Assembly: GCF_002266435.3 (NCBI RefSeq)
Contig: NZ_CP029426.2
Coordinates: 1,022,001-1,086,000 of the forward strand
Source of the DNA: Bradyrhizobium amphicarpaeae
GTDB taxonomy: Bacteria; Pseudomonadota; Alphaproteobacteria; Rhizobiales; Xanthobacteraceae
Length of the DNA stretch: 64,000 nt
Direction: 5' to 3'
How positions within the stretch are numbered: the first letter of the stretch is position 1; each line of letters starts with the position of its first letter. Positions 48,594 through 57,887 of this stretch are shown piece by piece. The translations under genes were made by a program, and so were the position numbers. A model generated the notes under the pieces. The model searched no databases and was not told the origin of the DNA. It was given only the letters and a program-made list of their open reading frames with translations.

Positions 48594-50255
48594 ATGAAGA
48601 ACAAGATCACCGGCCGCTCCGCCTTTCTCGCGCTGCTCAAGGACGAGGGCATCACGCATCTGTTCGGCAACCCCGGCACCACCGAGCTGCCGATCATGCA
48701 TGCGCTGAAGGACCATCCCGATCTCACCTATGTGATGGCGATGCAGGAGAGCCTGGTGGTCGCGATCGCCGATGGTTACAGCCGCGCCTCCGGCAAGCTC
48801 GTTGCCTGTAATGTCCATGTCGCCCCCGGCCTCGGCAACGCCATGGGCTCGCTCTACAATGCCCAGTTCACGGGCACGCCGATGATCCTCACCGCCGGCC
48901 AGCAGGAGCAGGGTCACGGGTTGATGGAGCCGGTGCTCTACGGCCCGCTGGTGCGAATGGCCGAGCCGCTGGTGAAATGGGCGGTGGAGGTGACGCGTCT
49001 GGAAGACCTGCCGCGCATCGTGCGCCGTGCCGCCAAGATCGCGACCACGCCGCCGACCGGTCCGGTGTTCATCTCGCTGCCCGGCGACATCCTGAACAGC
49101 GAAGCCGGCATCGATCTCGGCCGCTCCACTCGCATCGACGCGCGGACAAGGCCGTCGGGCGAGGCGCTGAGGGCGTTTGCTGCGCGGCTGTTGAAAGCCG
49201 AACGCCCCGTCATCGTCACCATGGACGAGGTGGTGAAAAGCGATGCGCTGAAGGAAGCGGCTGAACTCGCCGAGCTGCTTGGAGCTGCCGCTTACCAATC
49301 CTCGACGCCCTATGGCTCGCATTTCCTCTCCGAGAGCCCGAGCTTCGTCGGAACGCTGGCGCGCGTGCAGAAGGTCGCGCGCGACACGCTAGCGCCCTAC
49401 GATCTGCTGATCGCGCTCGGCGGCGATCCCCTGCGCATGTCCGTCTATAGCGAGGTGGATGCGCTGCCGGACGGTCTCGGTATCGTGCAGATCGGTCTCG
49501 TCGACTGGGAGATCGCCAAGAACTACGGCGCCGAGATCGCGCTGAAGGCGGACCTGAAGGAAACGCTGCGCACGCTGATCCCGGTGCTGAAGGAGATGGG
49601 TGGTGCGACATTGGCGAGCCGGGCGAGGCAGCGTCTCGCCGAACTCGGGCCGAAGAACTGGGCCGCGCGCCGTGCCGCGCTGGTCGAGCAGATCGGCAAG
49701 AGCGCCGGCCGCACGCCGATCGATCCGGACTATCTGGTGCTGCAGATGGTCGAGGCTATGCCCGACAACGCGATCCTCGTCGACGAGGGCCTCACCTCCA
49801 GCCGGCAGGTGACGGCGCTGCGGCCGCATCGCGATCGCTACGGCTATCACGGCCTTGCCTCAGGCGGCATCGGCTGGGGCCTGCCGGCCTCGGTCGGCGC
49901 CAGCATCGCCAATCCGGATCGCCCCGTGGTGTGCTTCTCCGGCGACGGCAGCGCAATGTATTCGATCCAGTCGCTGTGGACGGCGGCCCATCACAAGCTG
50001 CCGCTCAACGTCGTCATCGCCAACAATGGCGGCTACCGCATCATCAAGCAGCGCCTGCTCGCCTTCCATGGCGACGACAATTATGTCGGCATGGATTTTA
50101 TCGATCCGCCCGTGGATTTTGCCGGCGTTGCCAGGGCGCTCGGCTGCGAGGCGATCAAGATCGACGATCCCCGCGAGCTGAAGGCAACGCTGTCGTCGGC
50201 ATTTGGCCGGCCGGGGACGAAGCTGATCGAGGTGATAGTGGACGGGAAGGTGTAG
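48594..50255 (+). CDS. ThDP-dependent enzyme, benzoylformate decarboxylase-like
   Basis: 553 aa. The thiamine-diphosphate family plan is complete: N-terminal PYR domain with the activating Glu in MAMQESLVVAIADGYSRASG, a middle domain, and the PP domain with the metal/ThDP motif GDGSAMYSIQSLWTAAHHKLPLNVVIANN. LFGNPGTTELP at the start resembles benzoylformate decarboxylase. It probably decarboxylates a 2-keto acid to an aldehyde, which the aldehyde dehydrogenase at 44920 could then oxidise; that link is inference. ggagga lies before ATG 48594. Confidence 0.9.
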   Translation: MKNKITGRSAFLALLKDEGITHLFGNPGTTELPIMHALKDHPDLTYVMAMQESLVVAIADGYSRASGKLVACNVHVAPGLGNAMGSLYNAQFTGTPMILTAGQQEQGHGLMEPVLYGPLVRMAEPLVKWAVEVTRLEDLPRIVRRAAKIATTPPTGPVFISLPGDILNSEAGIDLGRSTRIDARTRPSGEALRAFAARLLKAERPVIVTMDEVVKSDALKEAAELAELLGAAAYQSSTPYGSHFLSESPSFVGTLARVQKVARDTLAPYDLLIALGGDPLRMSVYSEVDALPDGLGIVQIGLVDWEIAKNYGAEIALKADLKETLRTLIPVLKEMGGATLASRARQRLAELGPKNWAARRAALVEQIGKSAGRTPIDPDYLVLQMVEAMPDNAILVDEGLTSSRQVTALRPHRDRYGYHGLASGGIGWGLPASVGASIANPDRPVVCFSGDGSAMYSIQSLWTAAHHKLPLNVVIANNGGYRIIKQRLLAFHGDDNYVGMDFIDPPVDFAGVARALGCEAIKIDDPRELKATLSSAFGRPGTKLIEVIVDGKV

Positions 50256-50261
50256 CCCCAC

Positions 50262-50346
50262 CGTCATTGCGAGGAGCGCAGCGACGAAGCAATCCAGACT
50301 GTTTCGCGGAGGGATTCTGGATTGCTTCGCTACGCTCGCAATGACG
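50262..50346. repeat. palindromic intergenic repeat, family A copy 3
   Basis: Arms cgtcattgcgaggagcg / cgctcgcaatgacg and gacgaagcaatccag / ctggattgcttcg, as at 1596 and 10468. It lies between convergent genes. Confidence 0.9.
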
Positions 50347-50355
50347 AGGAGGAAA

Positions 50356-51735
50356 CTACCCCGTCTTCCCCACCCGATACTCCGCGGCCGGATGCGGCGC
50401 ATCGAGCCGTGCGTGGCCATCGCCGAATAGCTTCTCCCGCAGCGTGCCCTTGGCGTATTCCGGCTTGTACCGTCCGCGCCGCGTCAGCTCCGGCACCAGC
50501 ATGTCGGCGATATCCTCGAAATCGCCCGGCGAGACGGCGAAGGCTACGTTGAGGCCATCGACATCGGTCTTCTCGAACCAATCCTCGATCTTGTCGGCGA
50601 CGCTCTCCGGCGTGCCGACCACGACCGGGCCAGCACCGCCGATGCCGACATGCTCGATGACGTCGCGCACGGTCCAGACGCGGTCCGGATCGCCGCGCGT
50701 GACGTTGTCGAGCGCGCTCCGACCGGCATCGTTCTGGACATGACGCACCTGCTGGTCGAGCTCGTAGCCGGAGAAGTCGATGCCGGTCCATCCCGACATC
50801 AGCGCCAGCGCGCCTTCCGGATTGATATGCGAGCGGTAGTCGGCATATTTCGCCGCAGCTTCCGCTTCCGTGTTGCCGAGGATGATCGTCATCATGTTGA
50901 ACATCAGGAGCTCGGCGGGGTTGCGGCCGAACTTGGCGGCTTCTTCGCGGATCGCCGACACGCGCGGCGCGATGATCTTGGCCGACGGTCCCGACATGAA
51001 CACGCATTCGGCATGCTTGGCCGCGAACTGCCGGCCGCGCGGCGAGGTGCCGGCCTGGTACAGCACCGGCGTTCGTTGCGGCGACGGCTCGCTGAGATGG
51101 ATGGTGTTGTTGATGCGGTAGTTCGCGCTCTCGTGATTGATGCGGTGAACCTTGCTGGGATCGGTGAAGATGCCGCGCTTGCGGTCGCGCAGCACGGCGT
51201 CGTCCTCCCAGCTCCCTTCCCAGAGCTTGTAGACCACCTCCATGTATTCGTCCGCGATGTCGTAGCGGTCGTCATGCCCGGTCTGCTTGTCCTTGCCGGC
51301 ACCGCGCGCGGCGCTGTCGAGATAGCCGGTGACGACATTCCAGCCGATCCGGCCCTCGGTGAGATGGTCCAGCGTCGACATCCGCCGCGCGAACGGATAG
51401 GGCGGCTCGAACGACAGATTGCTGGTGACGCCGAAGCCGAGGTTTTTCGTCACCGCAGCCATTGCCGAGAGCAGCAGCAGCGGCTCGTTGGATGGCGTCT
51501 GCGCTGCGTTGCGCAAGGCCGCGTCAGGGCTGTTGCCGTAGACGTCGTAGACCCCGAGCACGTCGGCCAGGAACAAGCCGTCGAACCGGCCGCGCTCCAG
51601 CGTCTTGGCGAGATCGATCCAGTAGGGCAGGCGGTTGTACTCGGCGGTGCGGTCACGCGGATGGGTCCACAGGCCCGGTGACTGGTGTGCGACGCAATTC
51701 ATCGCAAAGGCGTTGAGCCTGATCTCTTTGGTCAT
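50356..51735 (-). CDS. LLM-class flavin-dependent monooxygenase (NtaA/SnaA/DszA type)
   Basis: 459 aa, a bacterial-luciferase-fold monooxygenase that uses FMNH2 from a separate reductase. Family marks: LADVLGVYDVYG, LGFGVTSNLSFEPPYPFARRMSTLDHLTEGRIGWNVVTGYLDSAARGAG near 100-145, and PVLYQAGTSPRGRQFAAKHAECVF near 225-250. Relatives oxidise nitrilotriacetate, EDTA, dibenzothiophene sulfone or related xenobiotics. No flavin reductase gene adjoins it. The substrate is unknown. It is divergent from the M20 peptidase gene. Confidence 0.92.
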   Translation of the reverse strand: MTKEIRLNAFAMNCVAHQSPGLWTHPRDRTAEYNRLPYWIDLAKTLERGRFDGLFLADVLGVYDVYGNSPDAALRNAAQTPSNEPLLLLSAMAAVTKNLGFGVTSNLSFEPPYPFARRMSTLDHLTEGRIGWNVVTGYLDSAARGAGKDKQTGHDDRYDIADEYMEVVYKLWEGSWEDDAVLRDRKRGIFTDPSKVHRINHESANYRINNTIHLSEPSPQRTPVLYQAGTSPRGRQFAAKHAECVFMSGPSAKIIAPRVSAIREEAAKFGRNPAELLMFNMMTIILGNTEAEAAAKYADYRSHINPEGALALMSGWTGIDFSGYELDQQVRHVQNDAGRSALDNVTRGDPDRVWTVRDVIEHVGIGGAGPVVVGTPESVADKIEDWFEKTDVDGLNVAFAVSPGDFEDIADMLVPELTRRGRYKPEYAKGTLREKLFGDGHARLDAPHPAAEYRVGKTG

Positions 51736-51793
51736 GATCGTTCCCCGGCGCTCTATACTGAGCGCTCTTCGAATGGTAGATGTGCGCCCGAAC

Positions 51794-51861
51794 TTGGCAA
51801 AGTTCTTGCATATAGCTTGCGCTTGGCAAGGTCAAAACCAACGGGCTGCCGCCTTTGGCAA
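51794..51861. promoter_or_regulatory. three TTGGCAA motifs in the divergent promoter region
   Basis: TTGGCAA occurs at 51794-51800, 51823-51829 and 51855-51861, close to three helical turns apart (29 and 32 bp). Each is a minimal palindrome (TTG-N-CAA). Function as an operator is inferred only from repetition and location. Confidence 0.4.
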
Positions 51862-51891
51862 GCCAATCTCTCGAGGGCAAGGCCGAAATCC

Positions 51892-51933
51892 CAAGAGAAG
51901 TACAAGAGAACTACAAGAGAAGTACAAGAACTA
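51892..51933. repeat. 11-bp tandem direct repeats, 3.8 units
   Basis: Units caagagaagta, caagagaacta, caagagaagta and the partial caagaacta follow without gaps, 77 bp before the M20 peptidase start and 156 bp before the LLM gene start. The period of 11 bp is about one helical turn. Confidence 0.85.
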
Positions 51934-52010
51934 TCCAACTCCCTGCCACTTTCGACGGCCAGTGTAGCCCGCTAGGTACGCCCGCCTCGAGACCTTGAAG
52001 ACGAATAGCA

Positions 52011-53405
52011 ATGACCAGAGCCGACGCCATCGCCCGCGCCCGGGACGATTTCAAATCCGGCGCGTTCCTCGCCGAACTCGACCGCCGCGTCGCTTATCAG
52101 ACCGAAAGCCAGAATCCGTCGCGTGGCGCCGAGCTGCGCGCCTATCTGGAACAGGAGATGCAGCCGGCGTTTGCCGCGCTCGATTTCACCAGCCGCATCG
52201 TCGAGTCCCCCAGTGGCAAGTCGCCGTTCCTGTTCGCCGAGCATCACGAAAGCGCCTCAGCGCCGACCGTGCTGATCTACGGCCATGGCGACGTCGTCGA
52301 CGGCATGGAGGGCGAGTGGCGCGAGGGCCGCGATCCCTGGCGCACGACGGTTGCGGGCAACCGGCTGTACGGCCGCGGCACAGCCGACAACAAGGGCCAG
52401 CACAGCATCAACATGGCGGCACTCCGCGCGGTGCGCGACGCCCGAGGCGGCAAGCTCGGCTTCAACGCCAAATTCATCGTCGAGATGGGCGAGGAGATCG
52501 GCTCGCCGGATCTCGGCAAGGTCTGCGACCTCAATCGTGACGCGCTCAAGGCCGACCTCTTCATGGCCTCCGACGGACCGCGCCTGTCCGCCGACCGCCC
52601 GACGCTGTTCCTGGGATGCCGCGGCGGCATCCGCATTCATCTCGACGTGAACCTGCGCGATGGCGGCCATCATTCCGGCAATTGGGGCGGCGTGCTGGCC
52701 AACCCCGCGACCATCCTGGTCAACGCGATCTCGACCCTGGTCGACGGCCACGGCCGCCTCCAGCTGGACGCGCTGAAGCCGCCGCGGCTCACCAACCAGA
52801 TCCGCTCCTATCTCGCCGACGTGCAGGTGGTCCCTACCGAGGACGAGCCGGCGCTGGCGGAGAACTGGGGCGAGGAGGGTCTTTCGGCAGCCGAACGGCT
52901 CTATGCCTGGAATACGCTGGAAGTGCTGGCGATGTCGTCGGGCAATATCGAGAAGCCGGCCAACGCCATTCCGGGCCATGCCAATGCCGTGCTGCAGCTG
53001 CGTTTCGTGGTCGGCACCGAGGTCGGCGGCCTGATCGAGGCGATCCGCGCGCATCTCGTTCAGAAGGGATTTCCGATGGTCGAGGTGCGGGCGGCGCAGA
53101 GCTTTGCCGCCTCGCGGACCGATTTCGACAGCCCCTGGATCAAATGGGCGGCGGATTCGGTGAAGGAGACCACCGGCAAGCCGCCGGCGGTGCTGCCGAA
53201 CTTTGGCGGCTCGCTGCCCAACGACGTGTTCTCCGAGATCCTGGGTCTGCCGACGATCTGGGTCCCGCACTCCTATCCCGGCTGCTCCCAGCATGCGCCC
53301 AATGAGCACATCCTGCTGCCTCTGACGGAAGAGGCCTTGACGGTGATGGCCGGGCTGTTCTGGGATCTCGGGGAATTGCCCAAGCCGCTGACCAGAGCCC
53401 ATTAA
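52011..53405 (+). CDS. M20-family metallopeptidase/deacylase
   Basis: 464 aa, di-zinc M20 (ArgE/DapE/CPG2 clan). Metal and catalytic positions are visible: IYGHGDVVDG (His and Asp), GRGTADNKGQ (bridging Asp), EMGEEIGSPD (catalytic Glu and metal Glu), SDGP, and the late GCSQHAPNEH His. The dimerisation domain is in the middle. It hydrolyses an amide or peptide bond of a small molecule; the substrate is unknown. The ribosome site is weak. It is followed by an amino-acid ABC importer, which may supply related substrates. Confidence 0.92.
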   Translation: MTRADAIARARDDFKSGAFLAELDRRVAYQTESQNPSRGAELRAYLEQEMQPAFAALDFTSRIVESPSGKSPFLFAEHHESASAPTVLIYGHGDVVDGMEGEWREGRDPWRTTVAGNRLYGRGTADNKGQHSINMAALRAVRDARGGKLGFNAKFIVEMGEEIGSPDLGKVCDLNRDALKADLFMASDGPRLSADRPTLFLGCRGGIRIHLDVNLRDGGHHSGNWGGVLANPATILVNAISTLVDGHGRLQLDALKPPRLTNQIRSYLADVQVVPTEDEPALAENWGEEGLSAAERLYAWNTLEVLAMSSGNIEKPANAIPGHANAVLQLRFVVGTEVGGLIEAIRAHLVQKGFPMVEVRAAQSFAASRTDFDSPWIKWAADSVKETTGKPPAVLPNFGGSLPNDVFSEILGLPTIWVPHSYPGCSQHAPNEHILLPLTEEALTVMAGLFWDLGELPKPLTRAH

Positions 53406-53497
53406 CCTGAGCCGCAAGCCAGCCGAAAGTCACATTCTAATCCGGCCCAATCTGTGCTTGCATCCGGGCCGCATCATCCTGAAAGGGGACCAAAAAA

Positions 53498-54409
53498 GTG
53501 AAACATTTCCGTAGCATCGGGCTTGCGCTCGCCGCGACCTTCGCCGTCAGCCAGGCCGGGGCCCAGGAGCTGACCGGCACGCTGAAGAACATCAAGGACA
53601 CCGGCGCCATCACGCTGGGCTTCCGCGACTCCTCGATCCCGTTCTCCTATCTCGACGACAACCAGAAGCCTGTCGGGTTCGCGATGGACATCTGCTACAA
53701 GATCGTCGACGCCGTGAAGAAGGAGCTCAAGCTCGACAAGCTCGAGGTCAAGCTCAACCCGGTGACGTCGGCGACCCGCATCCCGCTGATGGCCAACGGC
53801 ACCATCGACCTCGAATGCGGCTCGACCACCAACAACGCCGAGCGCCAGAAGCAGGTTGCCTTCACCAACACCCACTTCCTGACCGCCAGCCGCTACGTCT
53901 TCAAGAAGTCGAGCGGCCTGAAGTCGATCGACGACCTCAAGGGCAAGACCGTGGTTTCCACCGCTGGCACCACCAACATCAAGCAGCTCACCGAGGCCAA
54001 CGTCGAGAAAAAGCTCGGCGCCAACATCATCCCGGCCAAGGACCATGCCGAAGCCTTCCTGATGGTCGAGACCGACCGTGCGGTCGCCTTCGTGATGGAC
54101 GACATCCTGCTCGCGAGCCTCGTAGCCGGCTCGAAGGCGCCGGGTGACTACGTCATCTCCAAGGACGCGTTCTCCAAGCCCGAGCCCTACGGCATCATGC
54201 TGCGCAAGGACGACGCGCCGTTTAAGAAGGTGGTCGATGCCGCGACTGCCGCGCTCTACACCTCGGGCGAGGGCCAGAAGATCTACGACAAGTGGTTCAC
54301 CCAGAAGATTCCCCCGAAGGGCCTCAACCTCAACAGCCCGATTTCGCCCGAGCTGAAGAACGAGTTCGCGAAGCCCACGGATTCGCCGAACCCGGACGAC
54401 TACAAGTAA
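53498..54409 (+). CDS. gltI: glutamate/aspartate-type ABC importer, periplasmic binding protein
   Basis: 303 aa with a GTG start (aaggggac upstream) and a Sec signal peptide ending AVSQAGAQ. SBP_bac_3 fold: ITLGFRDSSIPFSYLDDNQKPVGFAMDICYKIVDAVKKEL, the NGTIDLECGSTTNNAERQKQVAFTNTHF motif characteristic of GltI/DEBP, and TVVSTAGTTNIKQL. It binds glutamate and aspartate in the periplasm and delivers them to the GltJK permease. It is the first gene of gltIJKL. A hairpin after the stop likely lets it be made in excess over the membrane genes. Confidence 0.94.
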   Translation: MKHFRSIGLALAATFAVSQAGAQELTGTLKNIKDTGAITLGFRDSSIPFSYLDDNQKPVGFAMDICYKIVDAVKKELKLDKLEVKLNPVTSATRIPLMANGTIDLECGSTTNNAERQKQVAFTNTHFLTASRYVFKKSSGLKSIDDLKGKTVVSTAGTTNIKQLTEANVEKKLGANIIPAKDHAEAFLMVETDRAVAFVMDDILLASLVAGSKAPGDYVISKDAFSKPEPYGIMLRKDDAPFKKVVDAATAALYTSGEGQKIYDKWFTQKIPPKGLNLNSPISPELKNEFAKPTDSPNPDDYK

Positions 54410-54438
54410 GATACAACCTCGATCTTTCGATCGGGATC

Positions 54439-54475
54439 ATGTCCGGCCACTCTTGACACAGGGGTGGCCGGACAT
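54439..54475 (+). terminator. intra-operon hairpin between gltI and gltJ
   Basis: A 12-bp stem, atgtccggccac / gtggccggacat, with a 13-base loop, followed by ttg. It is a partial terminator or 3' stabiliser, common after binding-protein genes. Confidence 0.65.
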
Positions 54476-54538
54476 TTGCATGGGGGCCTGAGACTTTTCT
54501 GAAGTTTGCTCTGATTGGCGCGTTCGCGCGGGGGACAC

Positions 54539-55270
54539 GTGAACTACCACTGGAACTGGGGAATCTTCTTCGAGCCAAACCCCATGGGGACCGGCAACTA
54601 TCTCGACATGCTGTTGTCGGGACTGGTGCTGACCCTCAAGACCGGGGCACTGGCATGGGTCATCGCCCTGATCACCGGCTCGCTCGTCGGCGTCATGCGG
54701 ACGCTGCCTTCGAAAGGGGCCAACTGGTTCGGCTTTGCCTATGTCGAATTCTTCCGCAACATGCCGCTGCTGGTGCAGCTCTTCCTGTGGTTCTTCGTGC
54801 TGCCGGAACTGCTGCCCAAGGCCGCGGGCACCTGGCTGAAGCAACTTCCGAACGCGCCGTTCTGGACGGCCGCGATCGGAATCGGCTTCTTCATGTCGGC
54901 GCGCGTGGCCGTGCAGCTGCAGGCCGGTATCGGCTCGCTGCCGCGAGGGCAGAAGATGGCCGCAACCGCGCTGGGCCTGACTACCGTGCAGGCCTATCGC
55001 TACGTGCTGCTGCCGATGGCGTTCCGCATCATCCTGCCGCCGCTGACCTCCGAATTCCTCAACACCATCAAGAATACGGCGGTCGCGATCACGATCGGCC
55101 TGCTCGAGCTGACCGGGCAGGCGCGCTCGATGCAGGAATTCTCGTTCCAGGTGTTCGAGGCCTTCACTGCCGCGACGATCCTCTACCTCCTCGTCAATGC
55201 CGTGGTCGTGACGGCGATGCGCTTCCTCGAACGCTGGGTCGCGATCCCCGGCTACATCACGGGGAAATAG
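54539..55270 (+). CDS. gltJ: glutamate/aspartate-type ABC importer permease GltJ
   Basis: 243 aa from GTG 54539 (cgggggac before it). HisM-type permease with about five transmembrane helices and an EAA loop at ARVAVQLQAGIGSLPRGQKMAATALGLTTVQAYRYVLLPMAFR, which contacts the ATPase. The N-terminus MNYHWNWGIFF is the standard GltJ start; an in-frame codon at 54515 is less likely. It pairs with GltK to form the membrane channel. The next gene starts two bases after its stop. Confidence 0.93.
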   Translation: MNYHWNWGIFFEPNPMGTGNYLDMLLSGLVLTLKTGALAWVIALITGSLVGVMRTLPSKGANWFGFAYVEFFRNMPLLVQLFLWFFVLPELLPKAAGTWLKQLPNAPFWTAAIGIGFFMSARVAVQLQAGIGSLPRGQKMAATALGLTTVQAYRYVLLPMAFRIILPPLTSEFLNTIKNTAVAITIGLLELTGQARSMQEFSFQVFEAFTAATILYLLVNAVVVTAMRFLERWVAIPGYITGK

Positions 55271-55272
55271 CG

Positions 55273-55965
55273 ATGTTCGCCAATCTCGATTTCGACGTCA
55301 TTCGCCGTGCGCTGCCCTATCTGTTCTACGAGGGCATGACGTTCACCCTGACGTTGACGGCGCTCGCAGCACTCGGCGGCCTGGTCTTCGGCACGGCGCT
55401 CGCGTTGATGCGGCTGTCCGGCTACAAGATCCTCGGGCGCATCGCCGGCGTCTATGTCGACTTCATGCGCTCGCTGCCGCTGGTGCTGGTGATCTTCTGG
55501 TTCTACTTCCTGGTGCCCTATATCGGACAATGGGTGACCGGCGCCTCGCGTCCGATCAGCGTCGGCGCCTTCGCATCCTCGCTCATCACCTTCATCATGT
55601 TCGAGGCGGCATACTTCTCCGAGATCATGCGCGCCGGCATCCAGTCGATTTCGCGCGGCCAGCCGGCCGCGGCCAGCGCGCTGGGGCTGACCTACGCCCA
55701 GACCATGCGCTACGTCGTGTTGCCGCAGGCGTTCCGCAACATGCTGCCGGTGCTGATCACGCAGACCATCGTGCTGTTCCAGGACACTTCGCTGGTCTAC
55801 GTCCTCTCGATCACGGACTTCCTGGGCGCGGCGAGCAAGGTCGCGCAGCGCGACGGGCGCCTCGTCGAAATGTACCTGTTCGCAGCCGTCGTCTACTTCA
55901 CCATTTCCTGTATCGCGTCCTTCGGCGTCCGTCGCCTTCAGGCGCGCATCGCCATCATTCGATAG
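55273..55965 (+). CDS. gltK: glutamate/aspartate-type ABC importer permease GltK
   Basis: 230 aa, ATG. Second HisM-type permease with five transmembrane helices and an EAA loop, EIMRAGIQSISRGQPAAASALGLTYAQTMRYVVLPQAFR. The start MFANLDFDVIRRALPYLFYEGMTFTL is typical of GltK. It is tightly packed in the operon: two bases after gltJ and 12 before gltL. Confidence 0.94.
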   Translation: MFANLDFDVIRRALPYLFYEGMTFTLTLTALAALGGLVFGTALALMRLSGYKILGRIAGVYVDFMRSLPLVLVIFWFYFLVPYIGQWVTGASRPISVGAFASSLITFIMFEAAYFSEIMRAGIQSISRGQPAAASALGLTYAQTMRYVVLPQAFRNMLPVLITQTIVLFQDTSLVYVLSITDFLGAASKVAQRDGRLVEMYLFAAVVYFTISCIASFGVRRLQARIAIIR

Positions 55966-55977
55966 AGCGCATCGGTC

Positions 55978-56709
55978 ATGATCGAAATCAGTCACGTCAA
56001 CAAATGGTACAGCCCGAGCTTCCAGGTGCTGACCGATTGCACAACCAGCGTCACCAAGGGTGAGGTCGTGGTGGTCTGCGGCCCCTCGGGCTCGGGCAAG
56101 TCGACCCTGATCAAATGCGTCAATGCGCTGGAGCCGTTCCAGAGCGGCGACATCAGCGTCGACGGCACCAAGGTCAACGACCCCAAGACCAATCTGCCCA
56201 AGCTGCGCTCGCGCGTCGGCATGGTGTTCCAGCACTTCGAGCTGTTCCCGCACCTGAAGATCATCGACAATCTCTGCCTCGCGCAGCAGAAGGTGCTGGG
56301 CCGGTCGCACGACAAGGCGATGGCGAAAGGCATGCAGCTGCTGGAGCGCGTCGGCCTCAAGGAACAGGCGCAGAAATATCCCGCGAACCTGTCCGGCGGC
56401 CAGCAGCAGCGCGTTGCGATCGCCCGTGCGCTCGCCATGGATCCGATCGTCATGCTGTTCGACGAACCGACCTCGGCGCTCGATCCGGAAATGGTCAGCG
56501 AGGTGCTCGACGTCATGGTGGACCTCGCCCATGAGGGCATGACCATGATGGTCGTCACCCACGAAATGGGCTTTGCCCGCAAGGTTGCCAATCGCGTGAT
56601 CTTCATGGACCGCGGCGAGATCGTCGAGGACGCGGCGAAGGAAGACTTCTTCGGCAAGCCGCGCAGCGACCGCGCACAGAAGTTCTTGTCGAAGATCCTG
56701 TCGCATTAA
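55978..56709 (+). CDS. gltL: glutamate/aspartate-type ABC importer ATPase GltL
   Basis: 243 aa, the energising subunit. Walker A GPSGSGKS (35-42), Q-loop in [13 protein letters not shown] signature LSGGQQQR, Walker [16 protein letters not shown], and the switch His in [10 protein letters not shown]. Sequence and length match GlnQ/GltL-class polar amino-acid importers. It is the last gene of gltIJKL; a family B palindrome lies eight bases after its stop. Confidence 0.95.
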   Translation: MIEISHVNKWYSPSFQVLTDCTTSVTKGEVVVVCGPSGSGKSTLIKCVNALEPFQSGDISVDGTKVNDPKTNLPKLRSRVGMVFQHFELFPHLKIIDNLCLAQQKVLGRSHDKAMAKGMQLLERVGLKEQAQKYPANLSGGQQQRVAIARALAMDPIVMLFDEPTSALDPEMVSEVLDVMVDLAHEGMTMMVVTHEMGFARKVANRVIFMDRGEIVEDAAKEDFFGKPRSDRAQKFLSKILSH

Positions 56710-56716
56710 TTCCCGC

Positions 56717-56824
56717 CGTCGTTCCGGGATGCGCCGAAGGCGCAGGCCCGGAATCCATCGAGCGCAACACCCGGAGTGGAATGGATTCCGGGCTCATTCG
56801 CTGCGCGAATGCCCCGGAATGACG
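56717..56824. repeat. palindromic intergenic repeat, family B copy 2
   Basis: Outer arms cgtcgttccgggatgcg and cgaatgccccggaatgacg; inner arms gcccggaatccat and atggattccgggc. It lies right after the gltIJKL operon. Confidence 0.88.
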
Positions 56825-56895
56825 AATCGAGGGGTGATCGCCGCCCATGATTGGCGTATAAGCGCGCCAAATCCCTTCCCTCCAGGAGACCTGCC

Positions 56896-57756
56896 TTGGA
56901 CCCGATCGCCTATGTCAACGGCTCATTCGTCCCGCTCTCGGACGCCAAAATCTCGGTCCTCGATCGCGGTTTCCTGTTTGCCGACGGCATCTATGAGGTC
57001 TCGGCCGTGCTTGACGGCAAGCTGGTCGACAACGCCTCGCATCTGGCGCGGCTGGAACGCTCGGTCGGCGAGATCAAGTTGAAGCTGCCGGAGACGCTCG
57101 AGCGCATCACCGAGATCCAGAAGGAATTGATCGCGCGCAACAAGGTCGAGAACGGCCTGGTTTATCTCCAGGTGACCCGCGGCGCCGACAAGGGCCGCGA
57201 CTTCCCGTTTCCCAAGGCTGACGTGAGATCGAGCCTGGTGATGTTCACCTCGGAAAAGGACATCATCAACACTCCGGTCGCAAAGACCGGCATCAACGTG
57301 ATCACCGTGCCCGACATCCGCTGGGAGCGGCGAGACATCAAGAGCGTTGCACTGCTCGCGCAGGTGCTGGCGAAGCAGGCCGCGGCCGAAGCCGGCGCCG
57401 GCGAGGCCTGGATGCTGCAGGATGGCTATGTCACCGAGGGCGGCTCGTCCACCGCGTTCATCCTGACCAAGGACGATGTCATCGTCACCCGCCAGAATTC
57501 CAACGCGATCCTGCCGGGCTGCACCCGCAAGGCCGTGATTGCGCTCGCCGAAGAACGCCAGCTCCGTGTCGAGGAGCGTTCCTTCACGGTCGCCGAAGCG
57601 CATGCCGCCAAGGAAGCGTTCATCACGAGCGCATCCTCGTTCGTCCAGCCGGTAGTCGCCGTCGACGGCAAGAAGATCGGCGACGGCAAGCCCGGTCCGA
57701 TGGCGACGCGGCTCCGCGAGCTCTACGTGGAGTTCGCCAAGGCGACGGCGGTCTGA
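56896..57756 (+). CDS. dat: D-amino-acid aminotransferase (class IV PLP)
   Basis: 286 aa from a TTG start, with caggag seven bases upstream, giving the family start MDPIAYVNGSFVPLSDAKISVLDRGFLFADGIYEV. The PLP Lys is in RRDIKSVALLAQVLAKQ and the conserved Glu/phosphate site in VTEGGSSTAFIL. Fold type IV enzymes include D-alanine transaminase, branched-chain transaminase and aminodeoxychorismate lyase; length and the GADKGRDFPFP region favour D-amino-acid transaminase, which makes D-glutamate/D-alanine for peptidoglycan or degrades D-amino acids. An in-frame ATG at 56851 is possible but has no ribosome site. Confidence 0.88.
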   Translation: MDPIAYVNGSFVPLSDAKISVLDRGFLFADGIYEVSAVLDGKLVDNASHLARLERSVGEIKLKLPETLERITEIQKELIARNKVENGLVYLQVTRGADKGRDFPFPKADVRSSLVMFTSEKDIINTPVAKTGINVITVPDIRWERRDIKSVALLAQVLAKQAAAEAGAGEAWMLQDGYVTEGGSSTAFILTKDDVIVTRQNSNAILPGCTRKAVIALAEERQLRVEERSFTVAEAHAAKEAFITSASSFVQPVVAVDGKKIGDGKPGPMATRLRELYVEFAKATAV

Positions 57757-57774
57757 GGCGCGTACTCTGTTGTC

Positions 57775-57866
57775 GTAGGGTGGGCAAAAGGCGCCTCGCG
57801 CCGTGCCCACGTCTTCTCTCCTGGTAGCCACAGAAGGTGGGCACGCTTTCGCTTTGCCCACCCTAC
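57775..57866. repeat. palindromic intergenic repeat, family C copy 2
   Basis: Outer arms gtagggtgggcaaa and tttgcccaccctac; inner arms gccgtgcccacg / gtgggcacgc, as at 16160-16283. It lies between convergent genes. Confidence 0.88.
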
Positions 57867-57887
57867 AAGACTGTGGTCGTGGTTGGC

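Noticed and set aside
51892..51933. CRISPR array
   Set aside because: Units are 11 bp and contiguous with no spacers.
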